DNA of 64,000 nt from contig JBBROM010000013.1 of the NCBI GenBank assembly GCA_038229415.1, forward strand, positions 1 through 64,000, read 5' to 3'. This document shows positions 7,759 through 15,274 of the stretch, in pieces. The notes beneath the pieces were generated by a model that did not search any database, had not been told where the DNA came from, and saw only the letters and a program-made list of their open reading frames with translations. This stretch comes from JANXUR01 sp038229415. Lineage in GTDB: Bacteria > Acidobacteriota > Terriglobia > Terriglobales > Acidobacteriaceae. A program made the translations under genes and the position numbers. Position 1 is the first letter of the stretch; each line of letters opens with the position of its first letter.

Positions 7759-9792
7759 CTACCAGACCTCGCAACGATCCGCCGCTGGACGAACCATCGC
7801 CGAGTCTGCTTTGCAGCTAAACGCAGTTGCGAACGGCGGCAGGTTTGAAAGCGGCCCAATCACCCGATACTTCGCAATCGGATGCGGATCGCCCTGCACC
7901 ATCGAACGCTGCTGTTCGGGACGAATCTCGTCACCGCGCCACTGCCCCCACGCGATGAAGAATTGCTGATCGGGAGTGAAGCCGTTCACCTTCGGCGCGG
8001 GTCGCGTCTTCTGCGCCTTCTGGAACGCGAGATACGCGATCTTCGCTCCGGCCAAATCGCCGATGCTCTCGCCCAACACCAGCTTGCCATTGTGATGAAT
8101 CCCCGGCTCGATAAAGTAATTATCGAACTGACGCACCACGCATGCAGTCTTCTCGCCGAACTGCTTCAAGTCGTCGGCCGTCCACCAATTATTCAGCCGA
8201 CCTTGCGCATCATACTGCGCTCCCTGATCGTCGAAGCCGTGGCTGATCTCATGTCCAATGACAACACCGATGCCACCGTAATTAATCGCATCCACACCAT
8301 CCACATCGAACGCTGGCGGCTGCAAGATTCCTGCGGGGAACACGATCTCATTCAGCAACGGATTGTAATAAGCATTCGACGTTGGCGGCGTCATACCCCA
8401 GCGACCGCGGTCCGTCGGTTTGCCCATCAGCCCGCGATCCTCACTGACATTCCAGCGCGTCGCTGCCAGGTTGTTATTCCAGTAGGAGTCGCGCTGCATG
8501 GCAATGCTGCTGTAATCCTTCCAATGATCCGGGTACCCGATCTTCGGATTGAACGTAGATAGTTTTTCCAACGCCTTCTTCTTCGTCTCCGGACTCATCC
8601 ATGCCAAACCATCAATCGTGTCGTGCATCGCATCAAGAATGTTATGGACCATCTCCTGCGCGCGAGCCTTGGCCGCTGGAGAAAAATACTTCTCCACATA
8701 CTTCTTGCCGAGCGCGTCGCCCAAAAGACTGTCCGTCGCTTCGGCACAACGCTTCCAGCGTGGCTTCAACTCCTTCGCGCCATTCAGATACGCGCTGTAG
8801 AATGCAAAATTCTCCTCGACAAACGGTTGCGAAAGCGAATCCGCCGCACTATGCAACAACTGCCAGCGCAAATAGGTCTTCCACTCAGCCAGCGGTGTCT
8901 CCCGCAACTGGCGATCCACCTCCTGTAGATACTTTGGCTGATCCACATTCAAATCCGCGCGCTCAATCTTCGCCTCGCCAAAGTAAACATCCCAATCAAT
9001 CGCCGGAGTCAGCTTCTGCAAGTCGGCAAACTTTGTGCTGTGGTCGGTCACTTGCGGATCGCGCAGCGTGACGTTATCCAGCTGCGCCTCTGCGAGCTTC
9101 TTCTCAAACTCGAACACCATCGTCGCCGCTGCCTTTGCTTTGCCTTCGTCGTAGCCACTCAGCTTGAACATGTTGGCGACGTGCGTTAAATACTTTTCGC
9201 GCGCTTCCACAAAACGCGGCTCCGTTTTCAGGTAGTAGTCACGATCTGGTAGCCCCAACCCCGCCGCGCCAATATCCGCAATCGTTTGCCCGGGATTGTG
9301 ATTGTCTGGCGTCGAACCTACCGCGAACGGCACGAACGCGCCTAAGCTGTGCATCTTACGGATCATCTTCTGCACGTCGCTCGCGTTCTTCATCGCATCA
9401 ATCTCGCGCAGCATTGGCTCGGCGGGCTTAAGGCCCATTTGATTGACCCGCGACTCATCCATGCACGAACCGTAGTAGTCGCCGATTAATTCTTCGGCGC
9501 TGCCCTTCGGCCAGTCGGTGCGCTTCGAGACATCGTCAAGAATCAACTTAAGTTGATCCTTGGCGACTTCGCCAGCCTCCCAGCGGCGGCTCCAGCGCGT
9601 CATAGAAGCTGGAATCGGATGTTCGGCGCGCCAGGTGCCGTTGGCATACTGAAAGAAGTCGGTGCAGGGATCAGCCTTGCGGTCGAGGTCGCCGAGCTGA
9701 ACGCTGTGTTGCGGCGCGCCCTGCGCCAACACCATCGAAGGAATCGCAAATCCAGCCAAGGCAATCGCCATTAAATAAGGACGGAGTTTCAT
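7759..9792 (-). CDS. M13 family (neprilysin/PepO-like) metallopeptidase, secreted
   Basis: A 677-residue zinc endopeptidase with a signal peptide (MKLRPYLMAIALAGFAIPSM, then VLAQ). Catalytic signatures are all visible: NAYY at about 473-476, HEISH with zinc ligands H514 and H518, and ESIGDLAG with zinc ligand E575 and D579. The C-terminus ends C.VW (RCEVW), as is typical of the family. It is expected to act on short peptides in the periplasm or outside the cell. Length is normal for full M13 enzymes. The gene is transcribed divergently from the BI-1 family gene across a 124-base gap and ends at a strong terminator. Confidence 0.93.
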   Translation of the reverse strand: MKLRPYLMAIALAGFAIPSMVLAQGAPQHSVQLGDLDRKADPCTDFFQYANGTWRAEHPIPASMTRWSRRWEAGEVAKDQLKLILDDVSKRTDWPKGSAEELIGDYYGSCMDESRVNQMGLKPAEPMLREIDAMKNASDVQKMIRKMHSLGAFVPFAVGSTPDNHNPGQTIADIGAAGLGLPDRDYYLKTEPRFVEAREKYLTHVANMFKLSGYDEGKAKAAATMVFEFEKKLAEAQLDNVTLRDPQVTDHSTKFADLQKLTPAIDWDVYFGEAKIERADLNVDQPKYLQEVDRQLRETPLAEWKTYLRWQLLHSAADSLSQPFVEENFAFYSAYLNGAKELKPRWKRCAEATDSLLGDALGKKYVEKYFSPAAKARAQEMVHNILDAMHDTIDGLAWMSPETKKKALEKLSTFNPKIGYPDHWKDYSSIAMQRDSYWNNNLAATRWNVSEDRGLMGKPTDRGRWGMTPPTSNAYYNPLLNEIVFPAGILQPPAFDVDGVDAINYGGIGVVIGHEISHGFDDQGAQYDAQGRLNNWWTADDLKQFGEKTACVVRQFDNYFIEPGIHHNGKLVLGESIGDLAGAKIAYLAFQKAQKTRPAPKVNGFTPDQQFFIAWGQWRGDEIRPEQQRSMVQGDPHPIAKYRVIGPLSNLPPFATAFSCKADSAMVRPAADRCEVW

Positions 9793-9916
9793 GAGAACCT
9801 TTCTCTTCCAATCTCTTCAAAATTCCGAAAGCAGCAGCAGCCAATTCTTGCAGGGAGAATAAGGATGCGTCAATTGGCGTTGACACCGTGCACCCCGCCT
9901 GACTACAGTTAGCCTT

Positions 9917-10675
9917 ATGGATCAACGTAATATAGACCAGCGTAACCAGCAGTTTCCTGACAACCAATATCTAAGCAGCAGTCCCCTTTCGCCCGACGCG
10001 ATTGCCAACGAAACCGCCCGCTTTATGAGCGGCGTTTACGCGTGGATGGCGGCAGGTCTTTGTGTGACTGGCGTTGTGGCGTGGAACGTGGCCACCAGTC
10101 CGACACTGGTCCAGATGATCTTCGACAACCGTGCGATCTTCTGGGGATTGCTGATCGCGCAACTCGGCTTGGTGTTCGCTCTCGCCGGATTGATGAACCG
10201 TATCAGCGGCCTGGCAGCGACCGCCATCTATTTTCTCTACGCTGCCCTGACGGGCGCGACATTCGCCAGCATCTTCCTCGTCTATACCCAAAGCAGTGTC
10301 GCGGGCATCTTCACCATGACGGCGTTTTCGTTCGCAGGCCTCAGCGCCTTCGGCTACCTGACCAAGCGCGACCTCGGCCCCATCGGCTCCTTCTGCATGA
10401 TGGGCCTGTTCGGCATGATTGGCTTCGCCGTCATCAGTCTCATCTTCCCTTCGGTAATGGGCCCGTTCGCGAACTTCGCATACGCCATCGTCGGCATCAT
10501 CGTCTTCAGCGGTCTCACCGCATGGGACACCCAACGCATCAAGGCGCTCTACGTAACGGGCGAAGCCGGAACCGACATCGGACGCAAAAAAGCCATCTTC
10601 GGCGCGCTCCGCCTCTACCTCGACTTCATCAACTTGTTTTTGAGTTTGCTGCGGCTGTTTGGGAGACGGCGGTAG
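9917..10675 (+). CDS. Bax inhibitor-1 / YccA family membrane protein
   Basis: A 252-residue protein with a polar N-terminus of about 35 residues and seven hydrophobic segments. It ends in the family-typical region SGLTAWDTQRIKALY...FGALRLYLDFINLFLSLLRLF. BI-1 (UPF0005) proteins form calcium-leak or pH-sensing channels and in bacteria interact with FtsH. YccA in E. coli modulates FtsH proteolysis. The D in TAWDTQ and the one in LYLDF, which form the conserved di-aspartyl pH sensor, are both present. Apparently monocistronic, divergent from the M13 peptidase gene and convergent with pdxT. Confidence 0.92.
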   Translation: MDQRNIDQRNQQFPDNQYLSSSPLSPDAIANETARFMSGVYAWMAAGLCVTGVVAWNVATSPTLVQMIFDNRAIFWGLLIAQLGLVFALAGLMNRISGLAATAIYFLYAALTGATFASIFLVYTQSSVAGIFTMTAFSFAGLSAFGYLTKRDLGPIGSFCMMGLFGMIGFAVISLIFPSVMGPFANFAYAIVGIIVFSGLTAWDTQRIKALYVTGEAGTDIGRKKAIFGALRLYLDFINLFLSLLRLFGRRR

Positions 10676-10698
10676 CGGAGGGCTTAGTCTGGTGCGGG

Positions 10699-11280
10699 CT
10701 AAAAGTGCGCCCGCACCAACTCAACAAACGCCTGATGCACCCGCACATCCGCACTTAGTTCTGGATGGAACGTCGCGGCCATCGCTCTTCCCTGCCGCAC
10801 GGCAACGATATCTTCGTGCCCTTCTGAAGTCTCCGTTGCCAGCACCTCGACACCCGCGCCCACGCGCTCAATCTTTGGGGCGCGGATGAACACCATCTCC
10901 AGATCGGGCGAATCAGCTTTTGTGAGTTGTCCCACGCGAATCGAGCTATCAATCTGCCGCCCGTAAGCGTTGCGGCGCACCGTCATATCAATCGCGCCCA
11001 GTGACGCCTGCGCGGGGCCGACGACGTCCGTCGCCAGCATGATCGCACCCGCGCAAGTACCGAACGACGGCTTGTGATGCACAAACTCCTTCAGTGCCGC
11101 GAAGAAGTCTTCTCCAAGCAACTTGAGGAAGGTACCCGACTCTCCGCCGGGAATGATCAGGCCGTCAATCGCAGCGAGTTCGTCGGGCTTGCGGACGAGG
11201 ATTGCCTCCACGCCCAACTCCGCAAGGCGTTGCTGATGGGCTGCAAAGTCGCCCTGTATGGCTAGAACTCCGATGCGCAA
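10699..11280 (-). CDS. pdxT: Pyridoxal 5'-phosphate synthase glutaminase subunit PdxT
   Basis: Glutamine amidotransferase subunit of the DXP-independent PLP synthase. It hydrolyses glutamine and channels ammonia to PdxS. The 193-residue product starts MRIGVLAIQGDF and has the oxyanion-loop GGES at 45-48, the nucleophile C76 in GTCAG, and the H172/E174 pair in FHPEL, so the catalytic triad is complete. Its partner pdxS lies upstream on the same strand, but the 247-base spacer holds three hairpins, so coupling may be looser than in the usual tight pdxST operon. Confidence 0.97.
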   Translation of the reverse strand: MRIGVLAIQGDFAAHQQRLAELGVEAILVRKPDELAAIDGLIIPGGESGTFLKLLGEDFFAALKEFVHHKPSFGTCAGAIMLATDVVGPAQASLGAIDMTVRRNAYGRQIDSSIRVGQLTKADSPDLEMVFIRAPKIERVGAGVEVLATETSEGHEDIVAVRQGRAMAATFHPELSADVRVHQAFVELVRAHF

Positions 11281-11347
11281 ATGGAGACTCCGCGTTCTTG
11301 AAAGGTCGCGGATTCAGCCGCGACGTAACTCGCTAAAAACAAGAAGG

Positions 11348-11513
11348 GGCTTTAGCTCCGGTTACCCCGGCGGCTAAAGCCGATTCTATCCTCACCGCTT
11401 AACGCGGGACTGGAAGTCCCGCTCTACCGTTCGTGCGTCCCTTAAGAACAGTGATAACACAAGCGAAAAACTTTCGGAACTACGCTCCGACTGGGCAGGT
11501 GAGGCACCTGCCC
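11348..11513. repeat. Cluster of three short hairpins between pdxS and pdxT
   Basis: Three separate perfect stems lie in 166 bases. They are ggctttagc/gctaaagcc (11348-11356 and 11373-11381), gcgggact/agtcccgc (11404-11411 and 11415-11422) and gggcaggtg/cacctgccc (11493-11501 and 11505-11513). They are unlike one another in sequence. They could be dispersed palindromes collected in the spacer, or attenuator or processing structures affecting pdxT expression. Confidence 0.65.
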
Positions 11514-11527
11514 CCACACAAACCTGC

Positions 11528-12490
11528 CTACCAGCCTCGCGTCTGCATGAACTGGCTCTCGTCCATTGTGCTCACGGCTAACCCCTTCATTGTGCTGGGG
11601 ATATCCGACGACACCTCAAGCAATACTTTCGGGTCTTGATAATGTGTCGTCGCCTTCACAATCGCCCGCGCTCGAATCGAAGCCTCTTCCGCCGACGCGA
11701 ACTCTGCACCGTTGTTCATGAAAATGCCCGAGCCCACAAACACCGCTTCCGCGCCCAAGTGCATCACCAGCGCCGCGTCTGCCGGAGTGGCAATGCCGCC
11801 CGCCGAAAAATTCGGCACTGGCAGCTTGCCCGTCTGCGCCACCATCCGCACCAGCTCATACGGAGCACCGTGATTCTTCGCCTCGGTGTAGAGCTCGTCC
11901 TCGCTCATCGAGGTGAGCATGCGCATGTCGCGCATAATTTGCCGCATGTGCTTCACCGCGTGCACCACGTCGCCCGTGCCCGCTTCGCCCTTCGTCCGGA
12001 TCATCGCCGCGCCCTCGGCAATGCGCCGCAGCGCCTCGCCCAGGTTGCGCGCGCCGCACACAAACGGCGTCTTGAATTTGTGCTTGTCCACATGATGCGC
12101 TTCATCCGCCGGAGTCAGCACTTCACTCTCGTCAATATAATCCACGCCCAGCTCTTCCAGAATCTGCGCCTCGGCAAAGTGCCCGATGCGCACCTTCGCC
12201 ATCACCGGAATCGAAACCGTCGCCATGATCTTGCGAATCATGTTTGGCGACGACATGCGCGCCACCCCGCCCTGCGCCCGAATCATCGCCGGGACGCGCT
12301 CCAGCGCCATCACCGCCACCGCGCCCGCGTCTTCGGCGATGCGCGCCTGCTCGTCGTTGATGACGTCCATGATGACGCCACCCTTCAGCATCTCGGCCAG
12401 GCCGGTCTTCAGGCGCAGGCTGGTGGAGGAGGTCACATTCCCATTCAAACTTCCATTAGGCGTTCCGTTATTCTTCATCTCGCTCGACAT
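11528..12490 (-). CDS. pdxS: Pyridoxal 5'-phosphate synthase lyase subunit PdxS
   Basis: Makes PLP from ribose 5-phosphate (or ribulose 5-phosphate), glyceraldehyde 3-phosphate and ammonia delivered by PdxT. From the ATG at 12490 the protein has 320 residues: a Asn/Ser-rich leader of about 20 residues, then LKTGLAEMLKGGVIMDV and ALERVPAMIRAQGGVARM. The catalytic Lys in VMAKVRIGH and the phosphate-binding FSAGGIATPADAALVM follow. The start is supported by GAGGAAA about five bases upstream. The open frame continues to 12559, but those 23 residues do not resemble PdxS. Forms a dodecamer in characterised systems. Confidence 0.96.
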   Translation of the reverse strand: MSSEMKNNGTPNGSLNGNVTSSTSLRLKTGLAEMLKGGVIMDVINDEQARIAEDAGAVAVMALERVPAMIRAQGGVARMSSPNMIRKIMATVSIPVMAKVRIGHFAEAQILEELGVDYIDESEVLTPADEAHHVDKHKFKTPFVCGARNLGEALRRIAEGAAMIRTKGEAGTGDVVHAVKHMRQIMRDMRMLTSMSEDELYTEAKNHGAPYELVRMVAQTGKLPVPNFSAGGIATPADAALVMHLGAEAVFVGSGIFMNNGAEFASAEEASIRARAIVKATTHYQDPKVLLEVSSDIPSTMKGLAVSTMDESQFMQTRGW

Positions 12491-12688
12491 AATTTTCCTC
12501 AATCCCGCCGTTCGCAAGGCGACACAAACCATCGCAACATTCCATTCTACAACCTTCACCTGAACCGGCGCAGCATTGCCCCCATGAACCTAATTCTGGC
12601 AGCGTCGTACAACAGCCGGTCAAGATGGGTGATAGCATTGCGTGAAAATGGGAGCCTCGCCTAGTATCGGTGAGACTTTGGAGGCTCG

Positions 12689-13879
12689 ATGAGCAATTTA
12701 GCATCTTGGGAGAAATTGAAGCCGAGGCTCGGAAGCGGAGGCCAGAGTGAGGTGTTTAAGGTTCGTCGCCCGTCTAGAACCGATCAGCGGCAAACGCTAC
12801 TTAGCACCATCAGAGCCAGCAACCCGTGGCCCAATGTTGCATCTCAAGCGGAACGGATCGCTAATGCGGAACAACTTGCCAATGCAATCATGGAGTATGC
12901 GAGACCAGAGCGCTCGGACGAACTTGGAGCACTGAAGGTATTCAAACACAGAGGCAATTCCGACGAGTTACAGGAACGGGGACGCCTCAAGAACGAGATT
13001 GAATCCCTCAAGCGCGACCTTCCGGGCTTGCCGAAACTGCTCGACTCGGATCTCGATGGGCGTTGGCTTGTTACGGAATTTTTCGAGCGAGGAAGTCTGG
13101 ACAAAGACCCGGAATTGTTCAAGGCGCGCCCCGTGGAGGCCCTTAGAGCACTTAAGCCGATAACTATGACGCTTGCTGATCTGCACCAGCAAGGAATTGT
13201 GCATAGAGATATTAAGGCCGCCAACTTATTTGTCACCCAGGACAACGGGCTAGTCTTAGGCGATTTCGGAATCGTATTCGTGCCGGACGCTGAACTTCGA
13301 CTGACGCAGACCGAGGAGCGTGTGGGCCCCCGCGACCACATGCCTCCATGGGCGAACACGGATATTCGCCTAGAAAACGTAACACCCTCGTTCGATGTGT
13401 ATCTTTTGGGAAGGCTGATCTGGTGCATGGTGACAGGGCGTCCCTTCCTGAATCGAGAATGGCACCGCAAGGATGCCTTCAATCTAGAGAAGCTCTTTCC
13501 TGATGACCCGCACATGCCTGCAATCAACCAAATCCTTGACCTTTGCTTGGTCGAAGATGAGGCGAATTGCCTAAAAGACGCGGGCGCACTGCTACCGAGG
13601 ATCAGCGATTTCCTAAAATCTGCCGAGGGCAACGGAACGCTGTTCAATGGGGTACTTCGGCACTGCCAAGTCTGCATGCAAGGCCGATACAGGGCAACTG
13701 AAACGACCTATTCACCCGACCCATACGGGAGGCAGGGACTCATTCAATTGTGGCAAGAATCCAATAAGTTTGGGCAGAACACCTCAATATGGCTGAGACC
13801 GTGGGTATGCAACACCTGTGGCCACGTCGCGCTATTTGAGAATCGAGAGGGTTCGCCCACTATTCCGCAAACCTATTGA
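12689..13879 (+). CDS. Ser/Thr protein kinase with C-terminal zinc-ribbon-like tail
   Basis: A 396-residue soluble kinase. The glycine-rich loop GSGGQSEVF is at 15-23, then a roughly 60-residue insertion precedes the ATP-anchoring Lys (K83 in LGALKVFK). E103 follows, then HRDIKAANL with catalytic D174 and N179, and DFG at 192-194, so catalysis looks intact. After the C-lobe come two cysteine pairs, C326/C329 and C374/C377 (CNTCGHVALFE), which resemble a split zinc ribbon. There is no membrane segment or PASTA domain, unlike housekeeping PknB-type kinases. GGAGG lies five bases before the ATG. It is a single gene without related neighbours, so it may be a horizontally acquired regulatory or defence kinase; the target is unknown. 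Confidence 0.85.
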   Translation: MSNLASWEKLKPRLGSGGQSEVFKVRRPSRTDQRQTLLSTIRASNPWPNVASQAERIANAEQLANAIMEYARPERSDELGALKVFKHRGNSDELQERGRLKNEIESLKRDLPGLPKLLDSDLDGRWLVTEFFERGSLDKDPELFKARPVEALRALKPITMTLADLHQQGIVHRDIKAANLFVTQDNGLVLGDFGIVFVPDAELRLTQTEERVGPRDHMPPWANTDIRLENVTPSFDVYLLGRLIWCMVTGRPFLNREWHRKDAFNLEKLFPDDPHMPAINQILDLCLVEDEANCLKDAGALLPRISDFLKSAEGNGTLFNGVLRHCQVCMQGRYRATETTYSPDPYGRQGLIQLWQESNKFGQNTSIWLRPWVCNTCGHVALFENREGSPTIPQTY

Positions 13880-13987
13880 ACGTCTTCTCCCGAGCCGCCG
13901 CGTGCCTCCAAGCTGTGTTCACGAGCTTTTGATTCCCCGGTCTTGCCGAACGTGCCACAATGGCAGCGGGGAGTTCCTTCGCCGAAC

Positions 13988-15274
13988 ATGAACCCAAGCA
14001 CCCAACGCATCCTCACCATCAACGCCGGCTCGTCGAGCATCAAGTTCGCCCTGTTCGATGCGGCTCAACCGCCCCGGCGAATTTTGTCGGGGGGCATTGA
14101 CCGCATCGGACTGCCCGGAGCGGCGCTGCGGGTGAAAAGCGCAGACGGCGCAAGCGGCAGCGCGAAAGCCGGTGACGAGTCTGCCTCGATCTCGCAACCC
14201 ATCACGGCGCCCGACTCGGCAGCAGCAGTCGCCGCCCTCATGCAGTGGCTCGAACAGTGGATGCAACCGGGGCCGCACCAGGGGCTCGAAAACGAGCAGC
14301 ACACTGGGCCGAATGCGCTCACCGCCGTCGGCCACCGCGTGGTGCATGGCGGCCCGAAATATTGGCAGCCCACCCTCGTCACCCCAGAACTGCTCGCCGA
14401 CCTGCGTCAACTCACTGCTTTCGATCCCGAACATATGCCGCAGGAGATTCTGCTGATCGAGGCATTCCGCAAGCGATTTCCCGATCTGCCGCAAGTGGCC
14501 TGCTTCGACACTGCCTTTCACCACGACCTGCCCCGCGTCGCGCAACTCTTGCCCATTCCGCGCCGCTACCAAGCGCAGGGCGTGCGCCGCTATGGATTCC
14601 ACGGCCTCTCCTACACCTTTCTGATCGCAGAACTCGCGCGTCTCGCCGGCGATGACGCAGCTCAGGGCCGTGTCATTCTCGCGCACCTCGGCAACGGCGC
14701 CAGCCTCGCAGCGGTACACAACGGCAAGCCGGTGGACACCAGCATGAGCTTCACGCCTGCGTCGGGAATCCCGATGAGCTCTCGTTCCGGCGACCTCGAT
14801 CCCGGCCTCGTCAACTATTTCGCGCGCACCGAGGGTATGACTCCCGAGCGCTTCAACAAGATGGTGAACTTCGAGTCCGGCCTGCTCGGCGTATCTGAAA
14901 CCAGTTCCGACATGCACGATCTGTTGAACACCGAAGCGCACGACGCGCGCGCCGCCGAAGCGATCGCGCTGTTCTGCTATCAGGTAAAAAAATGGATCGG
15001 CGCATTCGCCGCCGCGCTCGGCGGGCTCGACACTCTCGTTTTCGCAGGCGGCATCGGAGAAAATGCTGCCCCCGTCCGCGCTCGCATTTGCCAGGGCCTC
15101 GAATTTCTGGGCATCGCAATGGACGAACCACAAAACTCCGCGAATGCCGCCGTAATTTCCGCCGCCAGTAGCCGCGTCACCGTCCGCGTAATTCGCACCG
15201 ACGAAGAGCGCGTGATCGCCGAAACCGTTTGCCAAATACTTGACGCAAGCCACAAAGGTAGAATCGAACCATGA
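13988..15274 (+). CDS. ackA: Acetate kinase
   Basis: Converts acetyl phosphate and ADP to acetate and ATP. The 428-residue product has the ASKHA signatures NAGSSSIKF near the N-terminus, VGHRVVHGG, FDTAFH, RYGFHGLSY and HLGNGAS, with the substrate-binding Arg in RSGDLDPG nearby. Start at ATG 13988 is preferred to the in-frame TTG at 13943 because family members begin a few residues before LTINAGSSS. Its stop codon overlaps the ATG of the phosphoketolase gene (ATGA at 15271-15274), so the two are translationally coupled. The pair forms a direct route from sugar phosphate to acetate plus ATP. Confidence 0.96.
   Translation: MNPSTQRILTINAGSSSIKFALFDAAQPPRRILSGGIDRIGLPGAALRVKSADGASGSAKAGDESASISQPITAPDSAAAVAALMQWLEQWMQPGPHQGLENEQHTGPNALTAVGHRVVHGGPKYWQPTLVTPELLADLRQLTAFDPEHMPQEILLIEAFRKRFPDLPQVACFDTAFHHDLPRVAQLLPIPRRYQAQGVRRYGFHGLSYTFLIAELARLAGDDAAQGRVILAHLGNGASLAAVHNGKPVDTSMSFTPASGIPMSSRSGDLDPGLVNYFARTEGMTPERFNKMVNFESGLLGVSETSSDMHDLLNTEAHDARAAEAIALFCYQVKKWIGAFAAALGGLDTLVFAGGIGENAAPVRARICQGLEFLGIAMDEPQNSANAAVISAASSRVTVRVIRTDEERVIAETVCQILDASHKGRIEP

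Noticed and set aside
7502..7774. 90-residue minus-strand open frame after the M13 peptidase
   Set aside because: It contains the peptidase terminator and has no ribosome binding site; the plus-strand 48-residue ORF explains the region better.
11636..12664. 342-residue plus-strand open frame opposite pdxS
   Set aside because: His/Arg-rich composition typical of an antisense shadow; pdxS is fully conserved.
13919..15253. 444-residue minus-strand open frame opposite ackA
   Set aside because: Shadow of acetate kinase, whose motifs are all on the plus strand; GC-rich codons leave few stops on the other strand.
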